From positions 1 to 5,754 of the forward strand of contig CANSLE010000168.1 in NCBI GenBank assembly GCA_947647645.1: a stretch of DNA of 5,754 nt. Reading direction: 5' to 3'. Below are positions 5,550 to 5,754 of the stretch, piece after piece; the first letter of the stretch is position 1; each line of letters begins with the position of its first letter. This DNA comes from an uncultured Microbacterium sp. (GTDB lineage Bacteria > Actinomycetota > Actinomycetes > Actinomycetales > Microbacteriaceae). The position numbers and the translations under genes were made by a program. The notes below the pieces were generated by a model. The model searched no databases and had not been told where the DNA came from. It saw only the letters and a program-made list of their open reading frames with translations.

Positions 5550-5754
5550 TCAGACGGCCACGGGCGCCGAGACGGCGAGCAGCAGACCTTGGACGGTGGA
5601 GGCGATCGCGTCGCGCCCGGAGGCGATCGCCGGTCGGGGGTCCGCGGCGCCGCCGAGTGCGGCGGCGACGGCGGAGCTGTAGGCGGCCGAGAGCGCGGTG
5701 CCGACGTTGACCTTGCGTATGCCCGCGTTGACCGCGTCCCGGATCCCCGCATCC
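5550..5754 (-). CDS. Class II fructose-bisphosphate aldolase family protein (FbaA/GatY/KbaY/IolJ-like), C-terminal fragment
   Basis: Only the last 67 residues are visible; the N-terminus and zinc-binding histidines lie beyond the right edge. The segment DAGIRDAVNAGIRKVNVGTA followed by LSAAY is the typical class II aldolase C-terminal region, in which the KVNV strand and following T help bind the substrate phosphate. A DPRPAIASGRDAIASTVQ stretch (residues 39-56) then matches the DPR/KY...A...M...V helix of the family. The very end, GLLLAVSAPVAV, lacks the usual basic IRLFGS-type tail. Family enzymes reversibly cleave ketose (bis)phosphates to dihydroxyacetone phosphate plus an aldehyde in the cytoplasm. 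Which ketose (fructose, tagatose or an inositol-derived keto acid) cannot be decided. It is upstream in the same operon as the 119-aa and deacetylase-like genes. Confidence 0.82.
   Translation of the reverse strand, partial: DAGIRDAVNAGIRKVNVGTALSAAYSSAVAAALGGAADPRPAIASGRDAIASTVQGLLLAVSAPVAV

Noticed and set aside
5519..5752. A 77-codon minus-strand open frame at the right edge.
   Set aside because: The adjacent frame gives an excellent class II aldolase C-terminus (GIRKVNVGTALSAAY), while this one is Pro/Ser/Arg-rich.

Overview
The window is very GC-rich, with strong G/C preference at third codon positions, short intergenic gaps, ATGA overlaps and purine-rich Shine-Dalgarno sites. This suggests a high-GC actinobacterium. 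A Microbacteriaceae-like host fits, but that is an impression from gene style, not a proven placement. No tRNA, rRNA, CRISPR array or insertion sequence was seen.

Layout. (1) Positions 1-3706 hold a minus-strand operon, transcribed right to left: a fumarylacetoacetate-hydrolase (FAH) family enzyme (2867-3706), a glycoside hydrolase family 4 (GH4) enzyme with a CHG motif (1479-2846), and an IlvD/Edd sugar-acid dehydratase (1482 to the left edge, C-terminus missing). The gap between the first two genes is 20 bp, and the second overlaps the third by an ATGA. (2) Positions 3707-3780 are a short divergent control region. It holds three tandem 10-bp units related to GAAATGAGCA, plus an inverted half-site, and looks like the operator of a sugar-responsive repressor. 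(3) A divergent plus-strand gene (about 3757-4482) encodes an unrecognised protein of about 241 aa with four degenerate repeats resembling beta-propeller blades and no signal peptide. (4) A hairpin at 4456-4490 lies between this gene and a convergent minus-strand operon. (5) Positions 4498-5754 hold that second operon: the C-terminus of a class II aldolase, an unrecognised 119-aa protein, and a polysaccharide-deacetylase-like (NodB/CE4 fold) protein whose TFDDG motif is changed to VFYEG.

How the genes may work together. The left operon reads as a cytoplasmic carbohydrate catabolic module. GH4 would cleave an imported glycoside; its CHG motif favours an alpha-uronide. The IlvD/Edd enzyme would dehydrate a derived sugar acid to a 2-keto-3-deoxy acid, and the FAH enzyme would cleave or dehydrate a keto-acid downstream, as in non-phosphorylative sugar-acid pathways. 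The right operon joins an aldolase with an unusual cytoplasmic NodB-fold protein and may serve the same or a related substrate. No transporter, dehydrogenase or regulator gene is visible, so the pathway is incomplete here and the substrate is inferred.
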